The notes under the pieces were generated by a model. That model made no database searches, had not been told where the DNA came from, and saw only the letters and a list, made by a program, of their open reading frames with translations. Source: Bacillus multifaciens (GTDB lineage: Bacteria; Bacillota; Bacilli; Bacillales; Bacillaceae_G). From it: a stretch of DNA of 44,920 nucleotides. Both the position numbers and the translations under genes were made by a program. Numbering within the stretch: the first letter of the stretch is position 1; each line of letters begins with the position of its first letter. Location of the stretch: positions 1 through 44,920 of the forward strand of contig NZ_JAVBXD010000036.1 of the NCBI RefSeq assembly GCF_030756675.1, read 5' to 3'. Shown one piece after another: positions 9,140 through 17,117 of the stretch.

Positions 9140-10831
9140 ATGAAATACGTAAGCATTCGTAAAAAAATGATGTTTATGGTAGGTACAATTTGCGCTTTAT
9201 TTGGCATCGCATTAGCCTTTATTTTTTTCTTTGCCAAACTCGAAAATAATATATCCGTAACATTACAAAAAGATGTTGCACCAAGAGCAACACTTTTACT
9301 AGAACGCGGTGATGCATATCAAATACAACTTTTAGCCTTTCAAGATTATCTATTACAGCATGACCCTGCCGAACTAGATGAATTTTATGCAATGGACAAA
9401 CAATTAGAAGATACAAAAGGAGAACTACTAAACGATCCGAAGACTCCCCAAAATATAAAAAAAACAATGGAGTTAGGAGCACAGTGGCGTCAGTTTATTA
9501 ATGAAAAAGTGATTCCTCTTACTAAAGAAGGAAGGTGGGACGAGGCACTAAAAGTTGCCGCTGAACAAAATAAAACTGTCCATACAGTAGTCCATGATTT
9601 CACCAAATATAGCAATGATGAAAATGCGAGGTGCGATCAACTCGTCCAACAAATAAAAGATTCATCCTCACTCGTTAAATCTATTATCTTTATTTCTCTT
9701 ATCCTTTGTACAATTATTTCCATTATCGTAGCTTGGTGGTTCTCTAGTAAACTCGTGAAACCAATTCATGAAATTGATACAAAGCTCAAAGAACTCGCTT
9801 CTCAAGATGGTGATTTAACAGCACGACTAGATGTAAAAAGTAATGACGAAATTGGTGCTATTGCCGCTTCCTTTAATCAAATGCTAGAAAATCTACAATA
9901 TATTATTGGACAAGTACAAAAAACATCTTTAAATGTACGCACTGCTTCTGAAAACATATTAAAAGAAACGAATATTTCTATGGATGCAACAACGAGTATC
10001 CAAACAACAATGTCCGAATTAGAACATAGCATTCAATCGCAAGTTTCTAGCATTGAAGAAAGTTCTACTGCAATGGATGATATGTCAGTTAGTGTACAGC
10101 GTATTGCCCAGTCTGCTTCCGACGTTGCTGAACTGACTGTAACGACTTCTGACCGTGCAAGTGAGGGGAGTCAAGTAATCGAAAAATCAATTACACAGAT
10201 GACAACCATTCATGATGCAGTAAATGCTATATCTCAAGTTGTCGAACGTCTAATCACTCATACAGAGCATATCGATACAGCTGTCCAATCTATCTCTAAT
10301 ATTGCAGAACAAACGAATCTTCTTGCATTAAATGCTTCCATTGAAGCAGCGCGAGCTGGAGAGCAAGGAAAAGGATTTGCCGTTGTTGCAGATGAAGTGC
10401 GAAAGCTTGCAGAACAATCAAAAGCTGCTGCAACAGGTATTAACCAGTTGCTTCATCATATTCAAGATGATACGAAAACTGCAAATTCGATGATGGAACA
10501 AGGTCAAGTAGAAGCTACTCAAGGCATTACAGTCATTCGCGAAGCTGGTTCTTCTTTCGCAACCATTGTCGAACAAATTAATGCTGTATCTTCACAAATG
10601 CAAGAAGTTTCAGCGACTGCAGAAGAGATGGCTGCAAGTGCAGAAGAAATGAACGCTTCTCTTAATAATATTGCTTCGATCTCGGGTGAAGCAGCAGCAG
10701 AAACAACACAAACTGCAAACTCTGCAGGAGAGCAAGTAAGCATCATAAAAGACATGTCTGTGACATCTGAGCAGATGAAACACGTTGTAGAAGAACTTGA
10801 CACACTTGTTTCTCGTTTTAAAACAGAGTAG
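9140..10831 (+). CDS. Methyl-accepting chemotaxis protein, tandem copy 3
   Basis: A 563-aa receptor with N-terminal TM1, helical sensor, TM2 ([20 protein letters not shown]), HAMP and signalling domain, clearly paralogous to the two upstream copies. Its sensor is the most divergent of the three (for example [20 protein letters not shown]), with more acidic residues near position 65. The last codon is lost relative to copies 1 and 2 because the stop comes directly after KTE. The promoter block, leader inverted repeat and AAAAGGAGG site are shared. It closes the array with its own terminator, so the three genes look like separate transcription units rather than an operon. Confidence 0.93.
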   Translation: MKYVSIRKKMMFMVGTICALFGIALAFIFFFAKLENNISVTLQKDVAPRATLLLERGDAYQIQLLAFQDYLLQHDPAELDEFYAMDKQLEDTKGELLNDPKTPQNIKKTMELGAQWRQFINEKVIPLTKEGRWDEALKVAAEQNKTVHTVVHDFTKYSNDENARCDQLVQQIKDSSSLVKSIIFISLILCTIISIIVAWWFSSKLVKPIHEIDTKLKELASQDGDLTARLDVKSNDEIGAIAASFNQMLENLQYIIGQVQKTSLNVRTASENILKETNISMDATTSIQTTMSELEHSIQSQVSSIEESSTAMDDMSVSVQRIAQSASDVAELTVTTSDRASEGSQVIEKSITQMTTIHDAVNAISQVVERLITHTEHIDTAVQSISNIAEQTNLLALNASIEAARAGEQGKGFAVVADEVRKLAEQSKAAATGINQLLHHIQDDTKTANSMMEQGQVEATQGITVIREAGSSFATIVEQINAVSSQMQEVSATAEEMAASAEEMNASLNNIASISGEAAAETTQTANSAGEQVSIIKDMSVTSEQMKHVVEELDTLVSRFKTE

Positions 10832-10835
10832 TAAC

Positions 10836-10868
10836 AAAAGCATTCCTTGTTATGGGGAATGCTTTTTT
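10836..10868 (+). terminator. Terminator of receptor 3
   Basis: Stem AAAAGCATTCC / GGAATGCTTTT with short loop, followed by T-rich sequence. Confidence 0.85.
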
Positions 10869-10961
10869 CCTATATGAAAATACTGTGAGCCAAATCACTG
10901 CATCTTTACTACAAATCCGCTATAATGAGAATAAATATCATTCATTAATAGAGGTGCTACT

Positions 10962-11276
10962 ATGTCTCAAACTTTAGAAGATAAAGTATATGCCAACTTG
11001 GAAGCTGTTATTGATCCTGAACTTGGTGTCGATATTATAAATCTTGGGTTAGTATATGACGTTACAACTGACGAACAACAGAATGCTGTTATTACAATGA
11101 CAATGACTTCAATTGGTTGTCCAATGGCTGGACAAATCGTATCTGATGTCAAAAAAGTATTAGCAACAAATGTTCCCGAATTAAATGAAATTGAAGTAAA
11201 TGTTGTTTGGAACCCACCATGGACAAAAGATCGCATGTCCCGGCTTGCTAAAATCGCATTAGGTATTCGTGATTAA
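10962..11276 (+). CDS. MIP18/DUF59 family metal-sulfur cluster assembly protein (SufT/PaaD-like)
   Basis: A 104-aa single-domain protein. The family signature is visible as DPELGVDIINLGLVYDV at residues 18-34, the conserved cysteine in SIGCPMAGQI (about residue 54), and the terminal VVWNPPWTKDRMS. Bacterial members (SufT; YitW-like in Bacillus) assist Fe-S cluster maturation in the cytoplasm; PaaD-like members serve phenylacetate degradation, for which no other genes are present, so a general Fe-S role is the better inference. A promoter TATAAT lies at 10921-10926 and AGAGGTG precedes the ATG. The gene is alone, with its own terminator. Confidence 0.88.
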   Translation: MSQTLEDKVYANLEAVIDPELGVDIINLGLVYDVTTDEQQNAVITMTMTSIGCPMAGQIVSDVKKVLATNVPELNEIEVNVVWNPPWTKDRMSRLAKIALGIRD

Positions 11277-11281
11277 ACGAG

Positions 11282-11312
11282 AAAAAAGACCTGATATGAG
11301 TCAGGTCTTTTC
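11282..11312. terminator. Bidirectional terminator between DUF59 gene and neutral protease
   Basis: Stem AAAAGACCTGA / TCAGGTCTTTT with A-run before and T-run after, between two converging genes. Confidence 0.85.
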
Positions 11313-11317
11313 GTTTC

Positions 11318-12967
11318 TTATTTTACTCCTATTGCATCATATGCTTTCTTTACAGCTTGTACTTCTTTAGAATTTTGACCATATAAATCTGTAGCTGCTT
11401 GAATTGCAGCTTGGCGCATCATCTTAAAGTTTGAGTTTGCAGTTAAATATTTTGAAAGAGCGCGGTAATAAATCTTTTCTGTTGCTTCGCGGCCAACACC
11501 ATTTACAGTAACGTCGTAATGCTTGCCACCTTCAGAAATTAAATATGCCGCTTTGTTGTTAATGCTGCTGTTAATATGAACTCCGCCATTATCAATTGAT
11601 CCTTTGTAGCGCTTGCTATAATGATCCGGGTAGCCTTCACTTGGCTTTAATGGATTTGGAAGAGAAGCTGGATTACTTAAAGAACGCAATGCATCACCTT
11701 GTTTACCTGGCGTATAAATATCTTCTCCCATCTCCCAATCATCACGGTCTACCATTGCACCCATAATATCAGATAACGATTCATTTAATGCACCAGATTC
11801 ATTTTTATACTCTAGATTTGCAGTGTACTCTGTTACTGCGTGAGTGAGCTCATGTGCAATAACATCAAGTCCTGCTGATAATGGAATGAATACTTCCCCA
11901 TCACCGTCTCCGTACATCATTTGAACACCGTTCCACGCTGCGTTATTCCACCCTTCTCCTACATGAACAGTAGAAATCAGCTTCGCTCCCTCGTTATCAA
12001 ATGAATTACGGTTGAATGTTTTCTTGTAATAATCGTATACTTTCTCAGCATTAGCGTGCGCATCAACAGCTGCTTTATCCTCGAAGAATTTATTTTTACT
12101 TTCTATTTCTTCACCAGTATATCCAAGCCATTGTGAGAATAAGTTGAACCAATTTTCATCCATATTTTTTGCATCAAATGTATGAACACCTTTTCCACGT
12201 TTTCCATCGAATAAATGAAAAGCCCCAGTTTTTGAGTCCTGTGCAATTTCAAAACTTGTTCGATTCCCTAACACACCATATCCAAACCCTGTGATATGAT
12301 CAATCGCATTATATTTCTCAATTACATTTCCGTTTGTTGCATCAATAAAGTAATGCCAGTATCCTGGTGCTGGTTTTGAAACTGATGCTTTTACAAGATA
12401 TGAAAGATAATAATTTCCATCTTTTTCATATACATATAAGTCTTTTTTAATGCCATCATAGTTATCTACTTTGCCAATTTCTTTCTCAATATCAGCCTTC
12501 GCAGCATTTACAGCCTCATCTTCTGAAATGCTCGCATTCGTTGGAATATTTTTATCTTCTAAATTCGGGATAACTTGCCCGAAAAACGCTTTTACATTAT
12601 TATCTTTATCCAGTGCTACTGTTTGATCAGATCCATAAACAGGAACACCATTATGTTTTTCAATAAGCTTCACATGTGTCGTTTCTGCCTGTGCATCTTT
12701 TTCTTCACCAACGACTTCAAAATGTTTCTCAATATTTCCTGCTAATTTAAACATGTCTTTTTTACTCTTTAAATACTCAAACACCGTTTCTTTTTTATCT
12801 AATCCTTCCGGTGCTTTCCACTCTTCCCCAATAAAAGATGGTGTCTGAAACTCTTGGTTGTATTGAATCTTTTGTTCATCTGCATATGTACGTGACGTAC
12901 CTAATGTCGCAAATGCTCCTAAAGCCATAGACAAAGCTACCGTTGAAGATAAAACCTTCTTTTTCAA
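11318..12967 (-). CDS. Secreted neutral protease, thermolysin family M4 (bacillolysin type)
   Basis: Extracellular zinc metalloprotease precursor. The signal peptide is MKKKVLSSTVALSMALGAFATLG with a likely cleavage after TYA, followed by an inhibitory propeptide (FTP and PepSY-like parts) to about residue 225. The mature enzyme begins around HITGFGYGVLG. Zinc site HELTH is at about 370-374 and the third ligand Glu in ALNES at about 394, the normal M4 spacing. The usual C-terminal helical domain ends in VKKAYDAIGVK. I place the start at TTG 12967, 8 nt after GGGGAG; an in-frame GTG 9 nt upstream overlaps that ribosome site. It differs in its mature N-terminus from the VTGTN-type neutral proteases, so it is probably one of several M4 paralogues. 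Confidence 0.93.
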   Translation of the reverse strand: MKKKVLSSTVALSMALGAFATLGTSRTYADEQKIQYNQEFQTPSFIGEEWKAPEGLDKKETVFEYLKSKKDMFKLAGNIEKHFEVVGEEKDAQAETTHVKLIEKHNGVPVYGSDQTVALDKDNNVKAFFGQVIPNLEDKNIPTNASISEDEAVNAAKADIEKEIGKVDNYDGIKKDLYVYEKDGNYYLSYLVKASVSKPAPGYWHYFIDATNGNVIEKYNAIDHITGFGYGVLGNRTSFEIAQDSKTGAFHLFDGKRGKGVHTFDAKNMDENWFNLFSQWLGYTGEEIESKNKFFEDKAAVDAHANAEKVYDYYKKTFNRNSFDNEGAKLISTVHVGEGWNNAAWNGVQMMYGDGDGEVFIPLSAGLDVIAHELTHAVTEYTANLEYKNESGALNESLSDIMGAMVDRDDWEMGEDIYTPGKQGDALRSLSNPASLPNPLKPSEGYPDHYSKRYKGSIDNGGVHINSSINNKAAYLISEGGKHYDVTVNGVGREATEKIYYRALSKYLTANSNFKMMRQAAIQAATDLYGQNSKEVQAVKKAYDAIGVK

Positions 12968-13070
12968 AACCAACACTCCCCATCCCTATATTTTTGACAC
13001 TTTTATACAATTCTAGGGGGATTAGTAATAACCTTCATTTAATTTTTTAGAAAATTTCGACAAAATATTC

Positions 13071-13104
13071 AAAAAAGTAGCGTCCTCTTTAGACGCTACC
13101 ATTG
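13071..13104 (-). terminator. Terminator of the pirin gene
   Basis: Minus-strand stem GTAGCGTC / GACGCTAC followed by six T, immediately downstream of the pirin stop. Confidence 0.85.
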
Positions 13105-13112
13105 GCATACAC

Positions 13113-13811
13113 TTATTGTTTCTTCATCTCAATTACTAAATAATGAGCTGTTTCCGCTGCTTGAATGCGAATATCTTCTTCAATTACTTCTGCAGCATCT
13201 CTCATTACTAACGTTTCACCATTCACAACGCCGCTTCCCTCAATTTGAACTAAATAAGCTTGACGCCCTTCACCAACTGAAAATGTAATCTCTTTTCCTT
13301 TTTCTAAAGCAAGCGAGTACAAGTTTGCATCTTGATGAATTTCAATGGGTGCACCTCCATCAATTGGCGAAACCATGTGGAACCATGTATTCTCACGTTT
13401 ACTCCAATCAAATTTAAATTCACCGTAATTTGGTGTATGACCAGCACGGTCTGGTAAAATCCAAATTTGCAGAAGACGCAATGTTTCATCGCCTAAGTTA
13501 TGCTCACTATGGAAGACGCCTGTTCCCGCACTCATATATTGCACATGTCCACGCTCAATTGTTCCGCGGTTCCCCATACTATCTTGGTGTGTTAATGCTC
13601 CGTCCACTACGTAAGAAATAATCTCCATATCACGGTGCGGATGCATCTCAAATCCTGTTTGTGCTGCTACCAAATCATCATTAATAACACGAAGTGCACC
13701 GAATCTCATATTATTTGGATTATAATAATCTGCGAATGAAAAATGAAAATGCGTATTTAACCAACCATGATTTGCTCTTCCCATTTGTTTATGATTGACT
13801 TTTTTAAACAT
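13113..13811 (-). CDS. Pirin family protein (YhhW-like bicupin)
   Basis: A 232-aa bicupin. The N-terminal cupin carries the pirin metal site as HPHRD (His57, His59) and HSEH (His101, Glu103). Family members bind iron or other metals, and some cleave quercetin, so quercetin 2,3-dioxygenase activity is possible but unproven here. I choose ATG 13811, which has GGTGGG just upstream, over an in-frame GTG at 13820. The gene is monocistronic. A perfect 18-bp palindrome of MhqR type lies 17 bp upstream of the start, suggesting induction by quinones or electrophiles. Confidence 0.9.
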   Translation of the reverse strand: MFKKVNHKQMGRANHGWLNTHFHFSFADYYNPNNMRFGALRVINDDLVAAQTGFEMHPHRDMEIISYVVDGALTHQDSMGNRGTIERGHVQYMSAGTGVFHSEHNLGDETLRLLQIWILPDRAGHTPNYGEFKFDWSKRENTWFHMVSPIDGGAPIEIHQDANLYSLALEKGKEITFSVGEGRQAYLVQIEGSGVVNGETLVMRDAAEVIEEDIRIQAAETAHYLVIEMKKQ

Positions 13812-13827
13812 ACTTCCCACCCCATAT

Positions 13828-13845
13828 TATCTCGAATTCGAGATA
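13828..13845. promoter_or_regulatory. MhqR-type palindromic operator upstream of pirin
   Basis: TATCTCGAATTCGAGATA is an 18-bp perfect palindrome. From memory it equals the core of the B. subtilis MhqR operator consensus found before azoR2 and mhq genes. It would overlap the pirin transcription start. The following 13846-14020 holds no gene. Confidence 0.7.
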
Positions 13846-14020
13846 TTTATTTAAAATTTTTTCGAACTGTACTTAAAAAATTGTGCTGCTTATAAGCGGA
13901 ACTACTACTGTATGCTCCTCTGACTGATTCATACTAATTCATTAAATTGTGTTGCTTAGCTTTACAACTTAAGTTTAGAACTTAACTTAATAATTGTCAA
14001 TTACTTTATTTTAGTAAGTT

Positions 14021-14055
14021 AAAAACTAAAACATAGTACGAACTATGTTTTAGTT
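14021..14055 (-). terminator. Terminator overlapping the end of the HEXXH protein gene
   Basis: Perfect 14-bp stem (14024-14037 with 14042-14055) followed on the minus strand by T5. The stop codon of the upstream gene lies inside the stem. Confidence 0.85.
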
Positions 14056-14484
14056 CACATACCTTCTTCTATATTCTCTCAGCTTTCTCTTCGCAAACAC
14101 CCTTGCATCTTTTTCAATCCACCGCTTTTCATACATTTCATCTCCAACATACAATAACTTACGTTCATGCTGCATGTCGTGCCGAAACTCATGCAATAAT
14201 GTTTCTAGAACACTCTCATACTTCTCCCACATACAAATAAAAATAAGCCTCTTTTCTTTATGGTAAAATCCGCTCAAAGGAAATAAAAATTCTTCTTCCT
14301 CTTCTCCTAATCGTATTAACACATCATTCGTTTCACACGTATCACAAAAAATAACAGGTACCTCGCGTCGTTCAATTAATGAGAAAACATCCCTCTTTAC
14401 TTGATTTACATCCCATGGAAAATCATCATCGAGTACGTACCAGTTCCCAGCTTGTTGATATATCCTTTCAAATGGGAGCTGCAT
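14050..14484 (-). CDS. Small zincin-like protein with HEXXH motif (DUF3920-like)
   Basis: A 144-aa protein without signal peptide or membrane segments. A hydrophobic helix ESVLETLLHEFRHDMQHER holds HEFRH, the HEXXH zinc-binding pattern of metallopeptidases, and a downstream KDARVFAKRKL helix could provide further contacts. A central FCDTCETND resembles a Cys pair. I believe it belongs to the DUF3920 group found in B. cereus relatives, but this is from memory. Start ATG 14484 is preferred because the ATG two codons earlier abuts the AAAGGAG site. Substrate and role unknown. It is divergent from dps and has its own terminator. Confidence 0.65.
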   Translation of the reverse strand: MQLPFERIYQQAGNWYVLDDDFPWDVNQVKRDVFSLIERREVPVIFCDTCETNDVLIRLGEEEEEFLFPLSGFYHKEKRLIFICMWEKYESVLETLLHEFRHDMQHERKLLYVGDEMYEKRWIEKDARVFAKRKLREYRRRYVN

Positions 14485-14592
14485 TTTCATTCTCCTTTCC
14501 CTTTACTCTCTGTTATTTATATGTCACATTGGCGCTTATTTTAAACATACATGTGTGTCACAAAATATTTAAAATTATATATGCAAAAAGGG

Positions 14593-14630
14593 TTGATTTC
14601 ATACCCGTTATTAGATTATAATAATTATAA
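14593..14630 (+). promoter_or_regulatory. dps promoter with consensus PerR box
   Basis: TTGATT (14593-14598) and TATAAT (14617-14622) with 18-bp spacing. The 15-bp TTATAATAATTATAA at 14616-14630 is an exact match to the PerR consensus TTATAATNATTATAA and covers the -10, so PerR binding should block transcription until peroxide stress. Confidence 0.85.
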
Positions 14631-14674
14631 ATTAACAAACAGTATAAAATAATAATTCAAAGGGGATTGATCAT

Positions 14675-15115
14675 ATGAACACACAAGTAATTGAAGCATT
14701 AAACAAACAAGTAGCAAACTGGAACGTTTTATTCACAAAATTACACAATTTCCATTGGTACGTTACAGGACCTCAATTCTTTACACTTCATGAGAAATTC
14801 GAACAATTTTATACAGAAGCAGCTACGAACATCGATGAAATTGCAGAGCGCATTTTAGCAGTTGGCGGCAAACCAGTAGCAACAATGAAAGAATATTTAA
14901 CATTATCTTCTATTCAAGAAGCAGCTTACGGAGAAACTGCAGAAGGAATGGTCGAAGCAATTATGAAAGACTACGAAATGATGCTAGGCGAACTGAAAAA
15001 AGGCATGGAAATCGCACAAGATACAGACGACGAAATGACATCTGACCTACTACTTGGCATCTACACAGAACTTGAAAAACACTCATGGATGTTACGTGCA
15101 TTCTTAAATCAATAA
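14675..15115 (+). CDS. dps: Dps family DNA-protecting ferritin-like protein
   Basis: A 146-aa four-helix mini-ferritin that assembles as a dodecamer and oxidises Fe(II) with peroxide, storing iron and sparing DNA. The intersubunit ferroxidase ligands are His27 (NFHW), His39 (TLHE), Asp54 and Glu58 (NIDEIAE). The N-terminus is short, without the lysine tail some Dps use for DNA binding. Length matches B. anthracis Dlp proteins. ATG follows AAAGGGG. It is monocistronic; a PerR box overlaps its promoter and a hairpin at 15251-15275 can end the transcript. Confidence 0.95.
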   Translation: MNTQVIEALNKQVANWNVLFTKLHNFHWYVTGPQFFTLHEKFEQFYTEAATNIDEIAERILAVGGKPVATMKEYLTLSSIQEAAYGETAEGMVEAIMKDYEMMLGELKKGMEIAQDTDDEMTSDLLLGIYTELEKHSWMLRAFLNQ

Positions 15116-15240
15116 GAAAAGCGGAAGTGGCTCGCTCAGAATGTGGGGGGGATGGAGCTTCTGACGTAGAGGTGCTTTTTACCTCGCAGGAAGAAGCGAA
15201 GCCACCGAACATTCTAGCCGCTGGAGCTGGACAATAAGAA
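15112..15240 (+). repeat. Dispersed repeat family B, copy 1
   Basis: Starts AAGAAAAGCGGAAGTGGCTCG and ends CCGCTGGAGCTGGACAA. A nearly identical copy (a handful of differences over about 122 bp) lies inverted at 19699-19829. It begins at the dps stop codon. The start motif AAGAAAAGCGGAAG recurs once more at the end of this copy. Confidence 0.8.
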
Positions 15241-15250
15241 AAGCGGAAGC

Positions 15251-15275
15251 AGCGCCGATATATCGGCGCTTTTTC
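15251..15275 (+). terminator. Probable dps terminator formed from repeat sequence
   Basis: A perfect 20-bp palindrome built from AGCGCCGATA and its complement, followed by TTTTTCT. It is made by the first TATCGGCG unit of repeat C and the bases just before it. Confidence 0.6.
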
Positions 15276-15352
15276 TAATATATCGGCGAAAGTTCAACAT
15301 TTATCGGCGACTTTTATGATATATCGGCGCTTCGACACAATATAAAGACCAT
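15261..15352 (+). repeat. Repeat family C: 20/21-bp TATCGGCG units, copy 1
   Basis: Four units beginning TATCGGCG at spacings of 20, 21 and 20 bp, ending in TATCGGCGCTTCGACA, then AATATAAAGACCATTAGACA. Same architecture at 38923-39010, 40155-40260 and, inverted, 44765-44835. Confidence 0.8.
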
Positions 15353-15380
15353 TAGACAACATCCGACAAGCTAACACATA

Positions 15381-15414
15381 AAAAAAACCGAGTGGGACAC
15401 CCCCACTCGGTTTT
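15381..15414 (-). terminator. Terminator of the LOG family gene
   Basis: Stem AACCGAGTGGG / CCCACTCGGTT with a run of A on the plus strand (T on the minus), just downstream of the gene's stop. Confidence 0.85.
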
Positions 15415-15416
15415 GA

Positions 15417-15995
15417 TCATGTTAACTGTTTCCACTTATTCCCCATAACTGGTCGTTTATAATTCTTCATCTGCACAAATAATTCATCAGCTGTTTGTGC
15501 AGCAACAAGCAATTCTTTATTTGATGGATTCATAAACCCTTCTTCTGCTGCACGTTCCACCATTTGTAATAATGGCGTGTAGAATTCTGCAATGTTCAGC
15601 AATCCAACAGGTTTTTCATGAATCCCGATTTGTGACCAACATACAACTTCGAACAGCTCTTCAAATGTTCCATATCCACCTGGCAATGCAATAAATGCAT
15701 CAGCAAGCTCACTCATTTTCGCTTTTCTTTCATGCATTGTTTCTACTTCAATTAGTTCTGTTAAACCGTGATGGACAATTTCTCCTCTAAATAATCCACG
15801 CGGCATGACGCCTGTTACACGGCCACCTAGCTCTAATACTTGATTTGCCACTTCTCCCATTAATCCGACGCAAGAACCGCCGTATACAAGCTCTATATTA
15901 TTTTGAACTAGTATTTTTCCAAGCTGACGAGCTTCTGCTTGAAACTCTGGACGCTCCCCAACATTTGATCCTGCGAACACACAAATTCGTTTCAT
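15417..15995 (-). CDS. LOG family protein (YvdD-like nucleoside 5'-monophosphate phosphoribohydrolase)
   Basis: A 192-aa cytoplasmic protein of the lysine-decarboxylase-like fold group that is really LOG. The signature PGGYGT is at 105-110 with the following FEELFE, and the companion HERKAKM at 88-94 supplies the conserved Arg/Lys. An N-terminal Rossmann-type GSNVGERPEF begins the nucleotide pocket. Family members cleave AMP or cytokinin monophosphates to the free base. In bacteria the physiological substrate is usually unclear, so nucleotide recycling is inferred. B. subtilis YvdD is the likely counterpart. It is divergent from the MazG-like gene. Confidence 0.88.
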   Translation of the reverse strand: MKRICVFAGSNVGERPEFQAEARQLGKILVQNNIELVYGGSCVGLMGEVANQVLELGGRVTGVMPRGLFRGEIVHHGLTELIEVETMHERKAKMSELADAFIALPGGYGTFEELFEVVCWSQIGIHEKPVGLLNIAEFYTPLLQMVERAAEEGFMNPSNKELLVAAQTADELFVQMKNYKRPVMGNKWKQLT

Positions 15996-16067
15996 CCTGC
16001 CACCCCAAAGCTATATATTGTTATGCTACAATGTAATCATACTACATATTGAAAGGATGAGGGAAGA

Positions 16068-16382
16068 ATGAACACGAATGAATTTCAAAGTTGGGTGGAA
16101 CAATTTTATCATGAACGCGGCTGGTCCCAATATAATTCTTTTATTCGCGTTAATTTTTTAGCAGAAGAAGTTGGCGAAGTTTCTCGCGTTGTACGTGCCA
16201 TCGAAATCGGCCGTAATCGCCCAGATGAAACGACGAAGAGCGAAGAAGAATTAACAATAGAATTAAAAGAAGAGCTTGGTGATGTACTAGGAAACCTTAT
16301 TATTTTAGCGCAAAAATATAACCTAGATTTGCATGATATTATGGAAACACATGTGAAAAAACTTTCTAAACGATTCGAATAA
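16068..16382 (+). CDS. MazG-like nucleotide pyrophosphohydrolase
   Basis: A 104-aa all-helical protein with the MazG acidic metal site: EEVGEVSRVVRAIE (Glu residues near 32-36) and EELKEELGDVLGNLI (near 62-76). Single-domain members hydrolyse non-canonical or alarmone-type nucleoside triphosphates to monophosphates. AAAGGATGAGGG precedes the ATG. It is followed 63 bp later by ferritin; a shared transcript is possible, but ferritin has its own A/T-rich promoter region and a Fur-like site. Confidence 0.8.
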   Translation: MNTNEFQSWVEQFYHERGWSQYNSFIRVNFLAEEVGEVSRVVRAIEIGRNRPDETTKSEEELTIELKEELGDVLGNLIILAQKYNLDLHDIMETHVKKLSKRFE

Positions 16383-16386
16383 TAAA

Positions 16387-16401
16387 TGAGAATTATTTTC
16401 A
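16387..16401. promoter_or_regulatory. Fur-like box upstream of ferritin
   Basis: TGAGAATTATTTTCA matches 12 of 14 defined positions of the 7-1-7 Fur motif TGATAATNATTATCA. It lies 44 bp before the ferritin start and just after the MazG stop. Confidence 0.45.
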
Positions 16402-16445
16402 ACTATGATATGATTATATTGTAATAATATGAAAGGGGTCTTTTT

Positions 16446-16952
16446 ATGCTATCTCCAAAATTACGTGAAGCACTAAATGATCAAATGAACTTTGAATTTT
16501 ACTCAGCCCATGTGTATATGGCAATGGCAGCATACTGTACATCAGAGAGCTATGATGGATTTGCGAACTTCTTTCTTGTACAAGCAGAAGAAGAGCGTTT
16601 CCATGCTATGAAGTTGTACAATTATATTAACGATCGCGGTGAGCGTGCAATCATTACTGGATTCGATCATCCAAATAACGAATACGAATCGATTTTATCT
16701 GCTTTTGAAATCGCTCTTGAGCACGAACGCGAGGTTACAAAACGCATTTATAACTTATCTGATATTGCATGGGATGAGCGCGAACATGCTACCATCACCT
16801 TCTTAAAATGGTTCGTTGATGAGCAAGTAGAAGAAGAGGCTTCCTTCGATAGCATCATTCAAAAATTAAAACGTATTACAAGTGATTCAAACGCATTGTT
16901 TATGTTAGATGCCGAATTAGAAAAACGTACGTTTACTCCGCCTGCTGAGTAA
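16446..16952 (+). CDS. Bacterial non-haem ferritin
   Basis: A 168-aa four-helix iron-storage subunit that forms a 24-mer. The ferroxidase residues are in place: Glu17, Glu50 and His53 (EEERFH), Glu94 (EHER) and Gln127 (DEQVEEE). The helix A motif NFEFYSAHVYMAMA is typical of FtnA-type bacterial ferritins rather than haem-containing bacterioferritin. GAAAGGGG precedes the ATG. A Fur-like site upstream fits iron-responsive control. With dps it makes this a small iron-handling district. It ends in a strong terminator. Confidence 0.92.
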   Translation: MLSPKLREALNDQMNFEFYSAHVYMAMAAYCTSESYDGFANFFLVQAEEERFHAMKLYNYINDRGERAIITGFDHPNNEYESILSAFEIALEHEREVTKRIYNLSDIAWDEREHATITFLKWFVDEQVEEEASFDSIIQKLKRITSDSNALFMLDAELEKRTFTPPAE

Positions 16953-16956
16953 ACAG

Positions 16957-16990
16957 AAAAAGCAATGAGCCTGCTGCCCATTGCTTTTCT
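16957..16990. terminator. Terminator of ferritin, a near copy of the nupC terminator
   Basis: Stem AAAAGCAATGAGC / GCCCATTGCTTTT. The nupC terminator at 19960-19996 has the same stem with one change and a different loop; see the nupC fragment beside it. Confidence 0.8.
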
Positions 16991-16991
16991 T

Positions 16992-17022
16992 AATTTTATC
17001 CCGCTATTCGTGGGCAGTAAGA
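16992..17022 (+). repeat. Repeat family D fragment (CCCGC hairpin)
   Basis: TTTATCCCGCTATTCGTGGG then CAGTAAG. The motif TTTATCCCGC...GCGGGCAGTAA recurs at 19649-19697 and, on the minus strand, within 39003-39130. Here it replaces the last codons of the nupC fragment. Confidence 0.65.
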
Positions 17023-17023
17023 T

Positions 17024-17097
17024 CCCCAACGATAATTGCTGATAACACACTTACTAATGTTGCACCGTATACAAGTTTTAATCCGAAAGAAGATACA
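17024..17097 (-). pseudogene. Duplicated 3' end of nupC
   Basis: These 74 bp read identical to 20014-20087 in nupC and are in the same orientation; they encode the C-terminal [20 protein letters not shown] region. The stop codon region is replaced by a family D repeat and the rest of the gene is absent. With the matching terminator at 16957-16990 it makes a direct repeat flanking the yjlC-ndh block. Confidence 0.85.
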
Positions 17098-17117
17098 TTT
17101 TTAAAGGAAAAAATGTA

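Noticed and set aside
15251-15352. Regular TATCGGCG units as a CRISPR array
   Set aside because: Units are 20-21 bp in total with only about 8 conserved bases, no true repeat-spacer structure, no cas genes, and the intervening sequences are similar between copies.
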